Assembly (NCBI RefSeq): GCF_045209745.1
Contig: NZ_CP109273.1
Location: 1,798,001 to 1,862,000 of the forward strand
Length of the DNA: 64,000 bases
DNA from: Micromonospora sp045209745
GTDB taxonomy: Bacteria; Actinomycetota; Actinomycetes; Mycobacteriales; Micromonosporaceae
Direction of reading: 5' to 3'
A program made the translations under genes and the position numbers. Numbering within the stretch: the first letter of the stretch is position 1; each line of letters begins with the position of its first letter. Of the stretch, positions 25,642 to 33,090 are shown piece after piece. Under the pieces are notes generated by a model, which was not told the DNA's origin, did no database searches, and was given only the letters and a program-made list of their open reading frames with translations.

Positions 25642-27330
25642 TTACGGGCGGGCGTTCGGCTTGAGCGGGGTCTTCACCGCCGAGTAGGCGTCGACGATCC
25701 CGTAGCCGTAGAAGCCGTTGAAGTTGACCCCACCGGCGCAGTAAGCGTCGTAGGTCTCGTTCCGGCCCTCGTTGCGATACTGCTGCAGCCGCGGCTCCGG
25801 GCAGGCGTGCTCGGTCGCCGTCCGGTAGAGGTGCTGCTCGACCAGGTCCGGCGACATCCCGAAGCCACCCCGACGCTCCGGCTTGCCATACCGGCTGACG
25901 ATCAGCGCGGCGACGCCAGCGGCGTGCGGGGACGCCATCGAGGTGCCCTGCAGGTAGGTGTAGTAGCCACACTCACCGTTGGCCTTGCACTGCTTGAACA
26001 CCGATTCCTCGAAGCCGGCGACGATGTTGCCGGCGGCGTCGACCGATCCCTCCTCCTGAAGCACATGCTTCGGGTACGAGGAGAGGATCATGTTGGCCTC
26101 GGTCCGGAACGTGTCGGTGCCGAAGCCGTCCCGGAACCAACCGCCCGGGGCGGCGACCGAGATCTGCTCGGTGCCGTAGTTGGAGAAGTCCGACTTCTTG
26201 CCGGACGGACCGACCGACGACACGCCGATCACGTGCGGGCCCTCGGTGGGCAGGTCCCAGCAGCTCTCGTTGTCGATCGGCCGGGGGTACGGGTCGGCGC
26301 CGTAGTCCGGGCTCGACACGTCGGTACGGGGTGCGCCCAGGTCCTCATTGTTGTTACCGAGCGCGCCGACCAGGGTGACGCCGTTGTTGTGGGCGAAGAT
26401 CAGCGCCCGCTTCATCGCCTTGATGATGGCCCGCTGCTCGGCCTGGTCCTCGGGCGAGTCCGCGGGGTTGGCGGTGCAGTTGTAGAGCCACGGGTCGACG
26501 TAGAACGACATGTTGACCACGTCGATCCCCGTTTGGCCGGCGTAGACCAGGGCGTTGACCACCGGGTCGAGGAAGAAGTAGCCGGAGTCCTGGCCACCCT
26601 TGAGCTCGACCAGCGAAACGTTCGGGGCAACGCCGGAGAGGCCGAAGCCGTTGGCCGCGGCGCCGATGGTGCCGGCCACGTGGGTGCCGTGACCGCCGTC
26701 GTCGGTGCCGACCGGGTCGAGGCAGCTCGGCACCTCGCAGGGGCCGTCCACGTCGATCAGGTCCGGCGCAAAGTTGCGCGACAGCGACCAGTTGAAGTTC
26801 GGCGCGATGTCCGGGTTGCTGGCGTCGATGCCGGTGTCCAGTACGCCGACGGTCACGCGACGGTCACCCGACTCGATCTTGCGGGCCTTGTCGGCCCGGA
26901 CCATCCCCAGGCCCCACAGCTTGTCGTCGAGCGGGTCCATTTTGGCGCTCTTCTTGGCGGCGGCACCGGCAGCGGCCTTCGCGACCGTCCGGTGCTCCTG
27001 CTCGACCCGGTCCAGCTTCGGCTTGCGGCCGATGGCCTTCTGCTCGGCGGCGCCGATCAGCGTCGGCGCAGCGGTAGCCCTGGCGGCGAAGTCGGCCCGG
27101 TCACTGGTGACCTGGAACATGCCGACCTCGTCGGACCGGGACACCACCGTGCCACCGGCTGCCCGGATCGCGGCGACCGCCGTGTCGGCGGCGACGCCGT
27201 CCTCGGCAACGACCGTGAAGGTGCGGGAGTTGCTTGGCGCGGCGCTGGCCGGTATGCCCAGCCCCGAAGCCGTAAGTGCCAGCACTGCCGCGGTCGCGAC
27301 GGCACGGGCGGTGAAGCGCTTGCTCACCAC
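25642..27330 (-). CDS. Secreted S8 family (subtilisin-like) serine peptidase
   Basis: The 562-residue precursor has a Sec signal (ARAVATAAVLALTASG, cut after SAA near residue 31) and an inhibitor propeptide. The catalytic domain has Asp in VGVLDTGID (about residue 167), His in GGHGTHVAGT (about 216), the oxyanion Asn in ALGNNN, and Ser in GTSMASPHAAG (about 466). Several Cys (PCEVPSCL, QCKANGEC, AHACPE) suggest disulphides in the secreted form. The GTG at 27330 is preceded by GAGAGGA; a second GTG is the next codon. The enzyme probably degrades extracellular protein. It is a single-gene unit with its own terminator, downstream of the HAD relic. Confidence 0.95.
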   Translation of the reverse strand: MVSKRFTARAVATAAVLALTASGLGIPASAAPSNSRTFTVVAEDGVAADTAVAAIRAAGGTVVSRSDEVGMFQVTSDRADFAARATAAPTLIGAAEQKAIGRKPKLDRVEQEHRTVAKAAAGAAAKKSAKMDPLDDKLWGLGMVRADKARKIESGDRRVTVGVLDTGIDASNPDIAPNFNWSLSRNFAPDLIDVDGPCEVPSCLDPVGTDDGGHGTHVAGTIGAAANGFGLSGVAPNVSLVELKGGQDSGYFFLDPVVNALVYAGQTGIDVVNMSFYVDPWLYNCTANPADSPEDQAEQRAIIKAMKRALIFAHNNGVTLVGALGNNNEDLGAPRTDVSSPDYGADPYPRPIDNESCWDLPTEGPHVIGVSSVGPSGKKSDFSNYGTEQISVAAPGGWFRDGFGTDTFRTEANMILSSYPKHVLQEEGSVDAAGNIVAGFEESVFKQCKANGECGYYTYLQGTSMASPHAAGVAALIVSRYGKPERRGGFGMSPDLVEQHLYRTATEHACPEPRLQQYRNEGRNETYDAYCAGGVNFNGFYGYGIVDAYSAVKTPLKPNARP

Positions 27331-27424
27331 ATCAGATCCTCTCGTTGAGGGACGTGGCAGCCATCACACAACACCATGCGGGTTTACGCCAGATGAACGC
27401 CCGTTATGGCGGCGAATCTCTCGT

Positions 27425-27693
27425 TCATCCACCCAGTTCGACGGGAACACCACCCACATCGACGGGAACATCACCCGCATCGATGCGCAGCTGGGCGAGC
27501 GCGGCAGGCAGATCGGCCATGCTGGACACTTCGGCATCGGGCGTGCACCCGACTGGGCGAGGTTGATCGTGCCGGTTCAGCCACACCGATCGCAGGCCGG
27601 CCCGTTGGGGTGCCACCACGTCGTGCTCCCACGAGTCACCGACGTACACGATCTGCCCGGCGGGCACCTACCGTCGAGCATCAGCACGCTCAT
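27425..27693 (-). pseudogene. HAD-superfamily hydrolase gene with internal deletion
   Basis: The C-terminal frame reads IVYVGDSWEHDVVAPQRAGL, the fourth HAD motif with its paired acidic residues, followed by a normal HAD tail (VWLNRHDQPRP...ADLPAALAQL). A stop codon lies immediately before it, at the GTG at 27667. An ATG at 27693, overlapping the EamA stop as ATGA, starts MSVLMLDG, which looks like the first residues of the same family, but in another frame. So the first motif survives for about 8 codons, the middle of about 150 residues is gone, and the frames no longer match. The tail ends in a short repeat (GDVPVDVGGVPVELGG). The gene was probably coupled to the EamA gene before the deletion. 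Confidence 0.65.
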
Positions 27694-28655
27694 CGACCGT
27701 CGAGCGCCAGCGCGGGCTCGGGCCCGACCGGCGTGGACGCCGACGGCGACCCGCGCAGCTCGTCGAGGCGCACCAGCGCGACCCCAGCGATGATCAACGT
27801 GCCGCCGAACAGCTGCCAGCCGGTGGGCAACTCGTCCAGGATCAGCCAGGCGATCAGCACCGCGAAGAGCACCTCGGTCAGCCCGACGAACGACGACAGC
27901 CGGGGGCCGAGGATCCGGGTGCCGGCGATGCCGGCCAGGTACGCGATGACGGCGGCCACCAACGAGAGCCCGGCGATGGGCAACAGCCAACTGGTGCGCT
28001 GCCCGGCGAAGGTGACCTCGCCGAAGGTGGCGTGCAGCGGCAGCAGACCGGTAACCCCGACGAGAAGCAGCAGGGCGGCGCCGACGGCCATTCCGCCGCT
28101 GGCCATGGCGACCGAGGGCAGTCGGGGATCGACCCGCCCAGCGAGCACGAAGTAGCCGGCCAGGCCGAATGCCGCGCCCAGACCCCAGAGCACGCCCACC
28201 GGGTGGAAGTCGGCGGTGCCAGCGAGATCGAGCACGAACGCCAACCCGGCGAGGGCGGCCACCGACCCGGCCACGGTGAGCCGGCGCGGACGATGCCCGT
28301 GCCGCAGCCACATCCAGCCCACGACGAGGATGATGCCCAGATACTCCAGCAGCAGCGCGACACCGACCGGCAGGTAACGCACGGCGTTGAAGAAGCAGAC
28401 CTGGGCCAGCGCCACCCCGAGGAGCCCGAACAACCCGATGGCGGTGGCGTTGCTCCGCAGCACCTGCCACCTGCCCCGCAGCGACAGCAGGGCGGGGATC
28501 GCCAGCACCAGGGCGGCCACGCCGACCCGGGCGATAACTGCGGACCCGGGCGACCAGCCGCCCTCGATGAGCGATCGCGCGAAGGTGCCCGAGGTGGCGA
28601 AGGTGACCGCGGAGAGCAGCGCCAACGCGGCGCCGGCGGCAGGTCGTGAGTGCAT
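27690..28655 (-). CDS. EamA/DMT family transporter
   Basis: The 321-residue protein contains ten hydrophobic helices arranged as two EamA units. The first starts at ALALLSAVTFATSGTFARSL and the second at PVGVLWGLGAAFGLAGYFVL. It is expected to export a small metabolite such as an amino acid or nucleoside; the substrate is unknown. The ATG at 28655 is preceded by GAGGAG, so the longer upstream frame is rejected. The stop overlaps the start of the decayed HAD gene. Confidence 0.9.
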   Translation of the reverse strand: MHSRPAAGAALALLSAVTFATSGTFARSLIEGGWSPGSAVIARVGVAALVLAIPALLSLRGRWQVLRSNATAIGLFGLLGVALAQVCFFNAVRYLPVGVALLLEYLGIILVVGWMWLRHGHRPRRLTVAGSVAALAGLAFVLDLAGTADFHPVGVLWGLGAAFGLAGYFVLAGRVDPRLPSVAMASGGMAVGAALLLLVGVTGLLPLHATFGEVTFAGQRTSWLLPIAGLSLVAAVIAYLAGIAGTRILGPRLSSFVGLTEVLFAVLIAWLILDELPTGWQLFGGTLIIAGVALVRLDELRGSPSASTPVGPEPALALDGR

Positions 28656-28725
28656 GTCGCGCTCCTCGGGATGGCACCGTGTCATGAGCAAACTATCCTT
28701 GTGCTGATGACGCTAGGCGGCCTCT

Positions 28726-29286
28726 GTGACAGGAGTCAAGTTGCTGTTCGCTCATGACACCGAATGTTCGCTGATCGCCGCCGCCGCGCTGGTCAATACC
28801 GCGGGTCGGGACGGCGAGTTGCTGCCCGACATCGCCGCGCTGGATGCGTTCTTCCTCCGGCACGCCTACAGCGGGCGGCACGAGCACACCGACGCGGAGT
28901 TGCGCGCCGTCCGGGAGTTGCGGCCCCGGCTGCGCCGCATCTGGTACGCGGAGCCGCCCGAGATCGTCGCGGTGGTCAACGGCCTGCTGCTGGAGCACCG
29001 GGCGCTGCCCCAGCTCATCGAGCACGACGACGAGCCGTACCACCTGCACGCGGTTCCCCGCGACGCACCGCTGGCCACCCGGATCGCGGTGGAGGCGGCG
29101 ATGGCAGTGGCCGACCTGGTCCGCGCACGCGAGCTGAGCCGGCTGCGGATCTGCGAATACCCGGACTGCGACAACGTGGTCGTCGACCTGTCCCGCAACC
29201 GGTCGCGACGGTTCTGCGAAGCCGGCTGCGGCAACCGCGCCGCGGTGACCGCCTACCGCGCCCGCCGGGCGGCCGGCCGCTCCTGA
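28726..29286 (+). CDS. CGNR zinc finger protein with ABATE-like domain
   Basis: The protein of about 186 residues has an N-terminal helical ABATE-like domain (AAALVNTAGRDGELLPD, then ELRPRLRRIW). The C-terminal CGNR zinc finger reads LRICEYPDCDNVVVDLSRNR, then RRFCEAGCGNRAAVTAYRAR. Such proteins are thought to bind DNA as stress-linked regulators. The GTG at 28726 lacks a clear ribosome binding site; a TTG at 28741 has GGAG at good spacing and is an alternative. The gene is divergent from EamA (70 bases), and its 3' end overlaps the convergent GNAT gene by 34 bases. Confidence 0.88.
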   Translation: MTGVKLLFAHDTECSLIAAAALVNTAGRDGELLPDIAALDAFFLRHAYSGRHEHTDAELRAVRELRPRLRRIWYAEPPEIVAVVNGLLLEHRALPQLIEHDDEPYHLHAVPRDAPLATRIAVEAAMAVADLVRARELSRLRICEYPDCDNVVVDLSRNRSRRFCEAGCGNRAAVTAYRARRAAGRS

Positions 29287-29852
29287 CCGACGGCTGCCCA
29301 CTCCTCGGCCCGCAACTCGTACTCCACCTCGCCGTGCTCGGTGCCGGGAATCGGGTCGTCCCACTGAAGGTGGAACGTACGCACGTGGTGCAGCCCGGCC
29401 TTGACCATCACCCGCCGGGACCGATCGTTGACCGTCATCGTCTCGGCCCAGACCCGCCGCACCCCGACCATGTCGAAGGCGTACCGGACCAGCGCCCGGG
29501 AACCCTCGGTGGCCAGCCCTCGCCCCCACGTCGAGCGGCGCAGCCGGTAGCCCAGCTCGGCCTCGGTGCCGTCTGCCGACGGGTCGAGTGCGAACCAGCC
29601 CAGGAAGTCGCCGGTCTCCCGGTCGAGCGCCGCCCAGCGCCCCAGCCCGGGGTGCCGCTCGTACTGGGCCAGCAGCCTCGGCAGTTGCTCGTCGCGGACC
29701 GTGGCCAACGGGGTGGCGACGCCACCGGTGAGGAACCGCATCACCTCGGGATCGCTGTCCAGTTCGGTCAAAGCGTCCACGTCAGCCATGGTGAACCGCC
29801 GCAATCTCAACCGCTCAGTCCCCGCAGGCAGCGCCGCGTCATTCCCACCCAT
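29253..29852 (-). CDS. GNAT family N-acetyltransferase (RimJ/RimL-like)
   Basis: The 199-residue protein follows the RimJ/RimL-type GNAT pattern: TERLRLRRFTMADVDAL at the start, ETGDFLGWFAL and ELGYRLRRSTWGRGLATEGS with the acetyl-CoA-binding loop, then TMTVNDRSRRVMVKAGLHHV. The acceptor is unknown. The ATG at 29852 has a weak GGGATG upstream. The stop lies inside the CGNR gene on the other strand. Confidence 0.9.
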   Translation of the reverse strand: MGGNDAALPAGTERLRLRRFTMADVDALTELDSDPEVMRFLTGGVATPLATVRDEQLPRLLAQYERHPGLGRWAALDRETGDFLGWFALDPSADGTEAELGYRLRRSTWGRGLATEGSRALVRYAFDMVGVRRVWAETMTVNDRSRRVMVKAGLHHVRTFHLQWDDPIPGTEHGEVEYELRAEEWAAVGQERPAARRAR

Positions 29853-29984
29853 GGCCGGATCATCCCGCCCACCCCGCGACACCGTCGAGCTGTTTACCCG
29901 GCGCCGCCGCCCGCGCACAAGATCCGCGCAACATTGGTGAAACTGCGGAAAACCCGGACCGCCGTCGCCCGCGAGGCGGTCGCG

Positions 29985-30167
29985 TCAGCGCGGGGGCGCG
30001 ACCACAAAGAGCCGCCAGGAGTACGCGTCGACGGCGAGCACTGGTCCGTCCGGGTCCTTGCTGTCTCGCACCCCGACCACGTCCCCCAGATTCAGAGCCA
30101 CCTCGACGCACTGGTCGTTGGAACCGCTCCGGCTACTCTTCCGCCATCGGGCTCGGATCAACTCCAC
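29985..30167 (-). CDS. DUF397 small protein
   Basis: The 60-residue protein is a full DUF397 unit: RWRKSSRSGSNDQCVEVALN, then VGVRDSKDPDGPVLAV and a terminal W-x-x-F strand. Its GTG start at 30167 overlaps the last codons of the XRE gene by 10 bases, so translation is coupled. XRE/DUF397 pairs are numerous in actinomycetes, where several (WhiJ-type) affect development; DUF397 proteins often modulate the paired regulator. Confidence 0.9.
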   Translation of the reverse strand: MELIRARWRKSSRSGSNDQCVEVALNLGDVVGVRDSKDPDGPVLAVDAYSWRLFVVAPPR

Positions 30168-30970
30168 GACTCCGCCACTTCCCTCAGCAACTCGATCGAC
30201 TCCTGCGGTGGCAACGCCTGCCCGAGGGTCGCTTCCCAGGTCCACTGTAGGCGGAGCAGATCGGCTGGTCGGTCGAGTTCCTGACCACCTATTTGACCAC
30301 CAAGGTAGGCAAGGTCGCTGTGGTCGGCAAGCGTGGCAAGGATGAACGGCCCGTTCAGGCCGGGATATTCCTCGGCGGTGCGCGGCACGACATGTAGCTG
30401 AACCCTCGGGTGCTCGGTCGCCACCTGTGCCAGGTGCAGAAGCTGCTCGCACATCACCTTCCGACCACCGACGCGCCGCCGGAGAACCGCCTCATCGACC
30501 ACCGCGACGAGGTGTGGCGGCGGGTTCTCGTAGAGAACTCGCTGGCTGTCCAGCCTGTCCGTCAGCCGGCGCTCAACCTCATCAGCGTCCAGCAGGCGGT
30601 CGGACTCGAAGATGGCGCGCGCATATCCGTCGGTCTGCAGCAGCCCAGGAACGTGCAGCGGGTCGAACCACCGCAGCGCGCGGGCCTCCGCGAGGATCTT
30701 GCGCCAGCCGCGCAGCCAAACCTGGGCTTTGTCCAGGCTGACCAGCTCGGTGGACATGCGGCCGAAGAGGCCGCCGGTGTCCAGGGCGCGGTCGACGAGT
30801 TCCAGGTATTTCCCGGTGGGCGGTTGTTGGCCCAGCTCGACGGCGCTGACCATCGACGCCGAGTAGTTGACCGCCTTGGCCAGCTCGTCCTGACTCCAGC
30901 CCCGCCGGGCCCGTGCCCGGCGCAGTTCCGCGATCAGGAACGCCGCCGCCGTCATCTGCCCATCGGCCAT
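30158..30970 (-). CDS. XRE-family helix-turn-helix regulator with DUF5753 domain
   Basis: The 270-residue protein has an N-terminal helix-turn-helix (LRRARARRGWSQDELAKAVN, then SASMVSAVELGQQPPTGKYL). The DUF5753 domain follows, from LRWFDPLHVPGLLQTDGYAR to the C-terminal RLQWTWEATLGQALP. It is the partner of the overlapping DUF397 gene. The ATG at 30970 is preceded by GGAGG about 10 bases away; a second ATG at 30955 is possible. This pair type regulates development and antibiotic production in streptomycetes, and here the target is probably the divergent small gene at 31335. Confidence 0.92.
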   Translation of the reverse strand: MADGQMTAAAFLIAELRRARARRGWSQDELAKAVNYSASMVSAVELGQQPPTGKYLELVDRALDTGGLFGRMSTELVSLDKAQVWLRGWRKILAEARALRWFDPLHVPGLLQTDGYARAIFESDRLLDADEVERRLTDRLDSQRVLYENPPPHLVAVVDEAVLRRRVGGRKVMCEQLLHLAQVATEHPRVQLHVVPRTAEEYPGLNGPFILATLADHSDLAYLGGQIGGQELDRPADLLRLQWTWEATLGQALPPQESIELLREVAESWS

Positions 30971-31334
30971 GTCCTGCCGCCCTCCACCCCGCCGACGATC
31001 AACTCCAGTCGGCCGCCAGCGGTGGTGCCGCCCTGGAACAGGGCAGCCACGACAGGTCAGCCAGACCCTTCCGACCGTAGTCGCCTGATCACCAGACTGT
31101 GAAGTGCGGCACCGCTCCCCGTCCCCCGGGTTTGTCGGCGCCGCACGGGACCGCCCGCTCCCCCGGCCGGGCGGTCCCAATCCAGACCACGCCGACCGCC
31201 CCCGCAAGAGCGTGCTCGATCGTGGAAGTAGTGGGGTCCCGGCGGGCTGAGACCACTACATCCAGGATCGAGTGCGATCTTGGCGGCGGCGGGGTGATGC
31301 CGCAAACGATTCAGCTCCAAAGGAAGGCCGCACC

Positions 31335-31628
31335 ATGACCCGGAGCGCCCCGGACGACCAGACCAGGCCGCTACGGCGACCGCACCTACCCCTGCGCCCA
31401 CTCTGGCTCTGCCGGGTCTGCGCCGCGCCCTGGCCGTGCCCGGTCGCCCGGCTCACCCTGCGCCAGGAGTACGCGCACGACCGGATCGCGTTGAGCATCT
31501 ACCTGTGCACGGTCCTGCACGACGCGGCCGCCGACCTGTACCGACTCAACCCACACGACGGCCCGAACCCCGCGGCGCTATTCACCCGCTTCCTCGGCTG
31601 GGCGGCACCGCGCGGCGGCCCGCGCTGA
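31335..31628 (+). CDS. Small conserved actinobacterial protein of unknown function
   Basis: The 97-residue protein has a Pro/Arg-rich start, a Cys-rich central segment (LWLCRVCAAPWPCPVAR) and an amphipathic C-terminal half (HDRIALSIYLCTVLHDAAAD, then FTRFLGW). The start at 31335 is preceded by GGAAGG. Genes of this type are often found divergent from XRE/DUF397 pairs in actinomycetes, as here. The Cys cluster could bind metal, but no family function is known to me. Confidence 0.75.
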   Translation: MTRSAPDDQTRPLRRPHLPLRPLWLCRVCAAPWPCPVARLTLRQEYAHDRIALSIYLCTVLHDAAADLYRLNPHDGPNPAALFTRFLGWAAPRGGPR

Positions 31629-31645
31629 GCAGGACACCCACCGGA

Positions 31646-33046
31646 TCAGGGGTGGGTCATGCGGAGCAGGTCCAGCGTCTCGTCGAGTTGGGTCTCGGTG
31701 AGCTTGCCGGAATCGACGTGGCCCCGGGAAATCACCACCTCCCGGATCGAGGTCTGCTTGGCCAGCGCCTCCTTGGCGATCGACGCGGCCTCGTCGTACC
31801 CCAGGTAGCGGTTGAGCGGGGTGACGATCGACGGCGACCCTTCGGCGTACGCCAGGCAGACCTCGGCGTCCGCGACCAGGCCGACCACCAGCCGGTCGGC
31901 GAACAGCCGGCTCACCGCGGAGAGCAGCCGGATCGACTCCAACAGGTTGCGACCCATCACGGGAAGCATCACGTTCAGCTCGAAGTCGCCCTGCGAGCCG
32001 GCGAAACCAACGGTCGCGTCGTTGCCGATCACCTGTGCGCAGACCTGCCGCATCGCCTCGGCGACCACCGGGTTGACCTTGCCCGGCATGATCGACGAGC
32101 CGGGCTGCAGGTCGGGAATGCGCAGCTCGCGCAGGCCGGCACGGGGACCGGAACCCATCCAGCGGATGTCATTCGCGATCTTGTAGAGGCCGACCGCCAC
32201 GGTACGCAGCTGCCCCGAGGTCTCCACCAGCGCGTCCCGGGCGCCCTGCGCCTCGAAGTGGTTGCGCGCCTCGGACAGCGGCAGCCCGGTCGACTCGCGC
32301 AGCTTGCCGATCACGGCGGCGGCGAAGCCCAGCGGGGTGTTGATCCCGGTGCCCACGGCGGTGCCGCCCAGTGGCAGCTCGGCCAGTCGGGGCAGCGAAC
32401 CCTCCAGCCGGTCCACGCCGTAGCGGACCTGGGCGGCGTACCCACCGAACTCCTGGCCCATGGTGACCGGGGTGGCGTCCATCAGGTGGGTACGCCCGGC
32501 CTTGACCACCGTCTCGAACTCCGCAGCCTTGGCCTCCAGCGCCGACGCCAGGTGGGCCAGCGACGGCAGCAGGTCCTCCACGATGAACTGGGTGGCGGCC
32601 AGGTGGATCGAGGACGGGAAGACGTCGTTGCTGGACTGGGAGGCGTTGACGTGGTCGTTCGGGTGCACGTCCCGGCCCAGTTCCCGGGTGGCCAGGGTGG
32701 CGATCACCTCGTTGGCGTTCATGTTCGACGATGTGCCCGATCCGGTCTGGAAGACGTCCACCGGGAACTGGTCGTCGTAGCCGCCGTCAGCCACGTGCGC
32801 GGCGGCGGCGGCGATGGCGGCGGCCACGTTGGCGTCGATCACGCCCAACTCGCCGTTGACCTCGGCCGCCGCGCCCTTTATCTGTGCGAGGGCCTTGATC
32901 TGGGCCGGCTCGAGACCCCGGCCGGAAATCGGAAAATTCTGCACCGCACGCTGGGTCTGTGCCCGCCACAGCGCCTCGGCGGGCACCTCCACCTCGCCCA
33001 TTGAGTCGCGTTCGATGCGGTAACCGGTCGCTTCTGGAGTCGTCAC
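31646..33046 (-). CDS. fumC: Fumarate hydratase, class II
   Basis: The 466-residue enzyme interconverts fumarate and malate in the TCA cycle. It has the class II features: TGSGTSSNMNANEVIA and NDHVNASQSSNDVFP near the N-terminus, the catalytic His in GRTHLMDATPVTMGQ near residue 185, and the superfamily signature GSSIMPGKVNP near 319 with the catalytic Ser loop. The GTG at 33046 has AGGATGG upstream; an ATG at 33055 sits directly against GGCAGG, too close for initiation. It is convergent with the small gene at 31335 and lies downstream of the SARP gene. A class I fumarase is also in the window. Confidence 0.95.
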   Translation of the reverse strand: MTTPEATGYRIERDSMGEVEVPAEALWRAQTQRAVQNFPISGRGLEPAQIKALAQIKGAAAEVNGELGVIDANVAAAIAAAAAHVADGGYDDQFPVDVFQTGSGTSSNMNANEVIATLATRELGRDVHPNDHVNASQSSNDVFPSSIHLAATQFIVEDLLPSLAHLASALEAKAAEFETVVKAGRTHLMDATPVTMGQEFGGYAAQVRYGVDRLEGSLPRLAELPLGGTAVGTGINTPLGFAAAVIGKLRESTGLPLSEARNHFEAQGARDALVETSGQLRTVAVGLYKIANDIRWMGSGPRAGLRELRIPDLQPGSSIMPGKVNPVVAEAMRQVCAQVIGNDATVGFAGSQGDFELNVMLPVMGRNLLESIRLLSAVSRLFADRLVVGLVADAEVCLAYAEGSPSIVTPLNRYLGYDEAASIAKEALAKQTSIREVVISRGHVDSGKLTETQLDETLDLLRMTHP

Positions 33047-33090
33047 GCGTACCATCCTGCCGCGCCCGAGGCCGACCCGCAGATGATCCG

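Noticed and set aside
24754..27348. 864-codon plus-strand frame across the DUF559 and subtilase genes
   Set aside because: It crosses a terminator and two well-supported genes and shows no domain; it is an artefact of base composition.
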